Below, one piece after another: positions 62,205 to 64,000 of a stretch of DNA of 64,000 bases; position 1 is the first letter of the stretch; each line of letters starts with the position of its first letter. The DNA is from JALZOC01 sp031361295 (lineage in GTDB: Bacteria > Acidobacteriota > Vicinamibacteria > Vicinamibacterales > 2-12-FULL-66-21): assembly GCA_031361295.1 (NCBI GenBank), contig JANMCN010000240.1, positions 18,847-82,846 on the forward strand. Reading direction: 5' to 3'. The notes below the pieces were generated by a model. That model made no database searches and was not told where the DNA came from. It saw only the letters and a program-made list of their open reading frames with translations. The translations under genes and the position numbers were made by a program.

Positions 62205-63302
62205 TCAGGAACGGAGCCTGGTCTGAAATTCCGCGTAGGAGACGAGCATGCTCCGTTCGAAGGCGTCGGGAAAGGCCACGCCGCTGCCGATGGCTTCGAG
62301 GAGGCTGACGATCGCGGCGCCGCCCGCCTGATCGAACATTTCCTGCACCGCCACGGCACTCTGCGCGTACGCGAGCGTGGCGTCGGCGGCGGACAGCGTG
62401 GCAAACGAGCCCTCGAGGCGCGGCAGCGGAATCAACGCCGGCGCCGCGCGCACACGGGTGCGCCGGCCCTCGGGCGCACTCCCTTCGAACCGCACGGCAA
62501 GCCCCTCGTCGAGCCAGAACGGCACGCCCCGGGGGGCGATGCTGTGCACGAGGGCGTGCGTGAACTCGTGGGTGAGGACGCGCTCGAATTCCACGGCATC
62601 CGCGAGCGCGCCTTGGACGGGCACGCGGATGCGTCCGTCGTACGCACCCCCCGCCCATTCGGGCGACTGCGTGATGTCGTGGAACTGTTCGCGCGTGTAG
62701 AGGACCACGGTGATGACTTCGGTCGGGTAGGTGTAGAGCGCGGTGCCGATCCGGAGGTAGGCGGCCTCGAGAACCGCCACCGCGCGGTCCGCGAGCTCCG
62801 CTTCGGCGGGGCCTTCGAAGAGAACAGTGAAGTGATTCGCCAGCTTCCGGCGGAACCCGCTGTGAAGAGTCGCCTCCTTGCGCCAGGCCTCGAGCTGGTG
62901 CAGCAGCCGCGGATGACGGGGGGCGTATGCGAGCGCCTGCTGGTACGCGCCGATCGCGCCATCGATGTCGCCGGCCTGATAGAGCACCGCTCCGAGCACG
63001 AGCGATGCCTCCGTGAGCGCCGGTTGGATCGCGAGCGCATCGAGCAGCAGCCGGCGAGCGTCGTCCTCGCGTCCTTCCAGGCGCGCGCAGATCCCGGCGC
63101 CGAGCAACAGCGCCGGCTGCTGCGGCGCGATCTTGAGGGCGGCGTCGAAGGCGGCGGCGGCGTCGGAGACGCGTCCGGCATTCAACGCGTCCCATCCGGC
63201 TCGCGCGAGCGGCGTGGACGTGCCCTGGCGGGCGGCCGGGGCGGCGCTGGCTGCCAGGCAGAAAATCAGGATCGGCACAAGAGGGCGCACGACCCCGATC
63301 AT
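62205..63302 (-). CDS. TPR protein with gluzincin (peptidase MA-like) domain
   Basis: A 365-residue exported protein; ATG at 63302 starts the signal VRPLVPILIFCLAASAA. Residues about 30-150 are TPR repeats (ALNAGRVSDAAAAFDAALKIAPQQ and its copies). Residues about 165-340 are a metallopeptidase: HEFTH (HExxH) in VLTHEFTHALVHSIA with the distal Glu in PFWLDEGLAV. This is the peptidase MA-like/gluzincin arrangement, common in this phylum. The substrate is unknown. Confidence 0.85.
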   Translation of the reverse strand: MIGVVRPLVPILIFCLAASAAPAARQGTSTPLARAGWDALNAGRVSDAAAAFDAALKIAPQQPALLLGAGICARLEGREDDARRLLLDALAIQPALTEASLVLGAVLYQAGDIDGAIGAYQQALAYAPRHPRLLHQLEAWRKEATLHSGFRRKLANHFTVLFEGPAEAELADRAVAVLEAAYLRIGTALYTYPTEVITVVLYTREQFHDITQSPEWAGGAYDGRIRVPVQGALADAVEFERVLTHEFTHALVHSIAPRGVPFWLDEGLAVRFEGSAPEGRRTRVRAAPALIPLPRLEGSFATLSAADATLAYAQSAVAVQEMFDQAGGAAIVSLLEAIGSGVAFPDAFERSMLVSYAEFQTRLRS

Positions 63303-63429
63303 ACCGGGGATCCCGCGCGGGTTTCTCCCGCTCCGCCGGCGGCCCGCGGCCGGGGTCTTCCAAATCGCATCCCGCCCGCGCGGCCGGACCGAACTGGTGG
63401 TACGCTCAGAAGGTCTCCTGGAGGTGACG

Positions 63430-64000
63430 ATGTTCAAACTGTTGTCTGCCTGCGCGGGTGTCCTGGCTACCGCTGCAGCGTTCGGCTGGGCGCAAGGCCC
63501 CGCGACTCCGCCGGGTCCGACCGAGCTCAAGGTCGGCGATGCCGCCCCTCCGTTTGCGCTGAAGGGCTCGGACGGAACGATCCACAAGCTGTCGGATTAC
63601 GCCGGGAAGTTCGTCGTCCTCGCGTGGTTCCCGAAAGCGTTCACCGGAGGTTGAACGGCCGAGTGCAACTCGCTCCGTGCGAGCGGGGAACTGATTCGAG
63701 CCTTTGACACCGCCTACTTCATGATCAGCGTGGACACGCCGGAGGACAGCAAGGCGTTTGCCGAAAAGGAACACGCGGATTTTCCCATCCTGAGCGATTC
63801 CGAGAAGACCGTCGCGAACGCGTACGGCGTGATCCCGCCGGGGCGACCGCCCGATCGCCAGTTCGCCTCACGCTGGACGTTCTATATCGACCCGAAAGGG
63901 AAGATTGCCGCGATCGACAAGGAAGTGAAGCCGGCGTCGGCCGGGGAAGCGGTCGTGGCGAAGCTGGCCGAGCTCGGCGTGCCGAGAAGGAAGTCGTCCG
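63430..64000 (+). CDS. Secreted peroxiredoxin, probable selenoprotein (cut by window edge)
   Basis: A peroxiredoxin of the AhpC/TSA-BCP type, cut at 190 codons by the window edge. The signal peptide is LLSACAGVLATAAAFGWAQ. The thioredoxin fold follows: KVGDAAPPFALKGSDGTIHK, FVVLAWFPKAFTGG, then codon 75 is TGA (63652-63654), then TAECNSLRASGELI, DTAYFMISVDTPEDSKAF, FPILSDSEKTVANAYGV and WTFYIDPKGKIAAIDKEV. The frame stays open to the edge with no shift. TGA sits exactly where the peroxidatic Cys belongs, with a Cys four residues on (UxxxC). This is the pattern of selenocysteine-containing peroxiredoxins. If TGA were read as stop, only a 74-residue fragment without the active site would be made. 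ATG at 63430 has GGAGG upstream. Confidence 0.85.
63652..63654 (+). other. In-frame TGA, probable selenocysteine codon (Sec75)
   Basis: The codon lies between GCGTTCACCGGAGGT and ACGGCCGAGTGCAACTCG, in the place of the peroxidatic Cys of the GG(C)TxEC motif. Coding similarity continues in the same frame on both sides. Confidence 0.8.
63669..63683 (+). promoter_or_regulatory. Candidate bacterial SECIS hairpin
   Basis: CTCGC, loop TCCGT, GCGAG: a 5-bp stem whose loop carries G-T at 63677-63678, about 23 bases after the TGA. Bacterial SECIS elements are small hairpins just 3-prime of the UGA with a G/U in the apical loop at about this distance. The short stem makes this a suggestion only. Confidence 0.5.

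Noticed and set aside
63430..63654. A 74-residue stand-alone protein ending at TGA 63652
   Set aside because: The same frame continues with strong peroxiredoxin features for another 115 codons, so the TGA is internal.

Overview
The window is a GC-rich bacterial chromosome segment, about two thirds G+C by eye, with dense gene packing and many 1-8 nt start/stop overlaps. It carries no tRNA, rRNA, insertion sequence, phage gene or CRISPR array that I can recognise. The gene families point to an Acidobacteriota member, probably of the Vicinamibacteria type: a MoxR/DUF58/BatA/DUF4175/DUF4159 cluster, a TonB-dependent receptor with a carboxypeptidase-regulatory-like N-terminus, PQQ-type sugar dehydrogenase propellers, and short 7-base tandem repeats between genes. 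This placement is inference, because no marker gene is present.

1-12612 (+): one tightly coupled operon, entering from the left edge. It encodes a ketosynthase-like protein without the usual active-site His (chain-length-factor-like), an intact ketosynthase, an NAD(P)-dependent reductase, a hot-dog dehydratase-like protein without its His, a radical SAM enzyme, a two-gene ABC exporter, a protein with two fused MGDG-synthase-type glycosyltransferase halves, a polysaccharide deacetylase, a HAD phosphatase, a class III aminotransferase and a PaaK-like adenylate-forming enzyme. It reads as an undescribed type II fatty acid/polyketide pathway for an exported, possibly amino- and sugar-modified lipid.

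12745-17112: a flippase and a GT2 glycosyltransferase (-), then a divergent GT-C mannosyltransferase-like gene, suggesting surface polysaccharide. 17255-30460: mixed genes, including a TonB-dependent receptor, a PepSY-like protein, a YncE-like propeller, a lipoprotein, a DapA-superfamily enzyme, an atypical SDR, proline dehydrogenase, a mono-haem propeller protein, DUF1697 and an L-lactate dehydrogenase, which is divergent from an L-lactate permease (30537-32336). 32353-37649: an Omp85-type protein with an unusual N-terminal domain, a GT-C transferase and a Gfo/Idh/MocA oxidoreductase.

37833-44144 (+): the lysine/diaminopimelate operon asd-lysC-dapB-dapA-dapD-dapE. It has a recognisable promoter and a leader ending in a strong terminator immediately before asd, so transcription attenuation is likely. 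44274-57122 (+): a MoxR/VWA cell-envelope cluster: a VWA-like membrane protein, a caspase-fold protein with Ser in place of Cys, DUF4159, MoxR, DUF58, BatA, a 1212-residue DUF4175 protein and a second DUF4159. 57237-63302: two divergent sugar-dehydrogenase-type propellers, a BNR-repeat protein, a TauE/SafE permease and a TPR-gluzincin peptidase.

63430-64000 (+): a secreted peroxiredoxin, cut by the right edge, with an in-frame TGA exactly at the peroxidatic Cys position and a small hairpin just downstream. This is most simply read as a selenoprotein and is the most specific discovery in the window; the left-edge lipid operon is the best candidate for an undescribed system.
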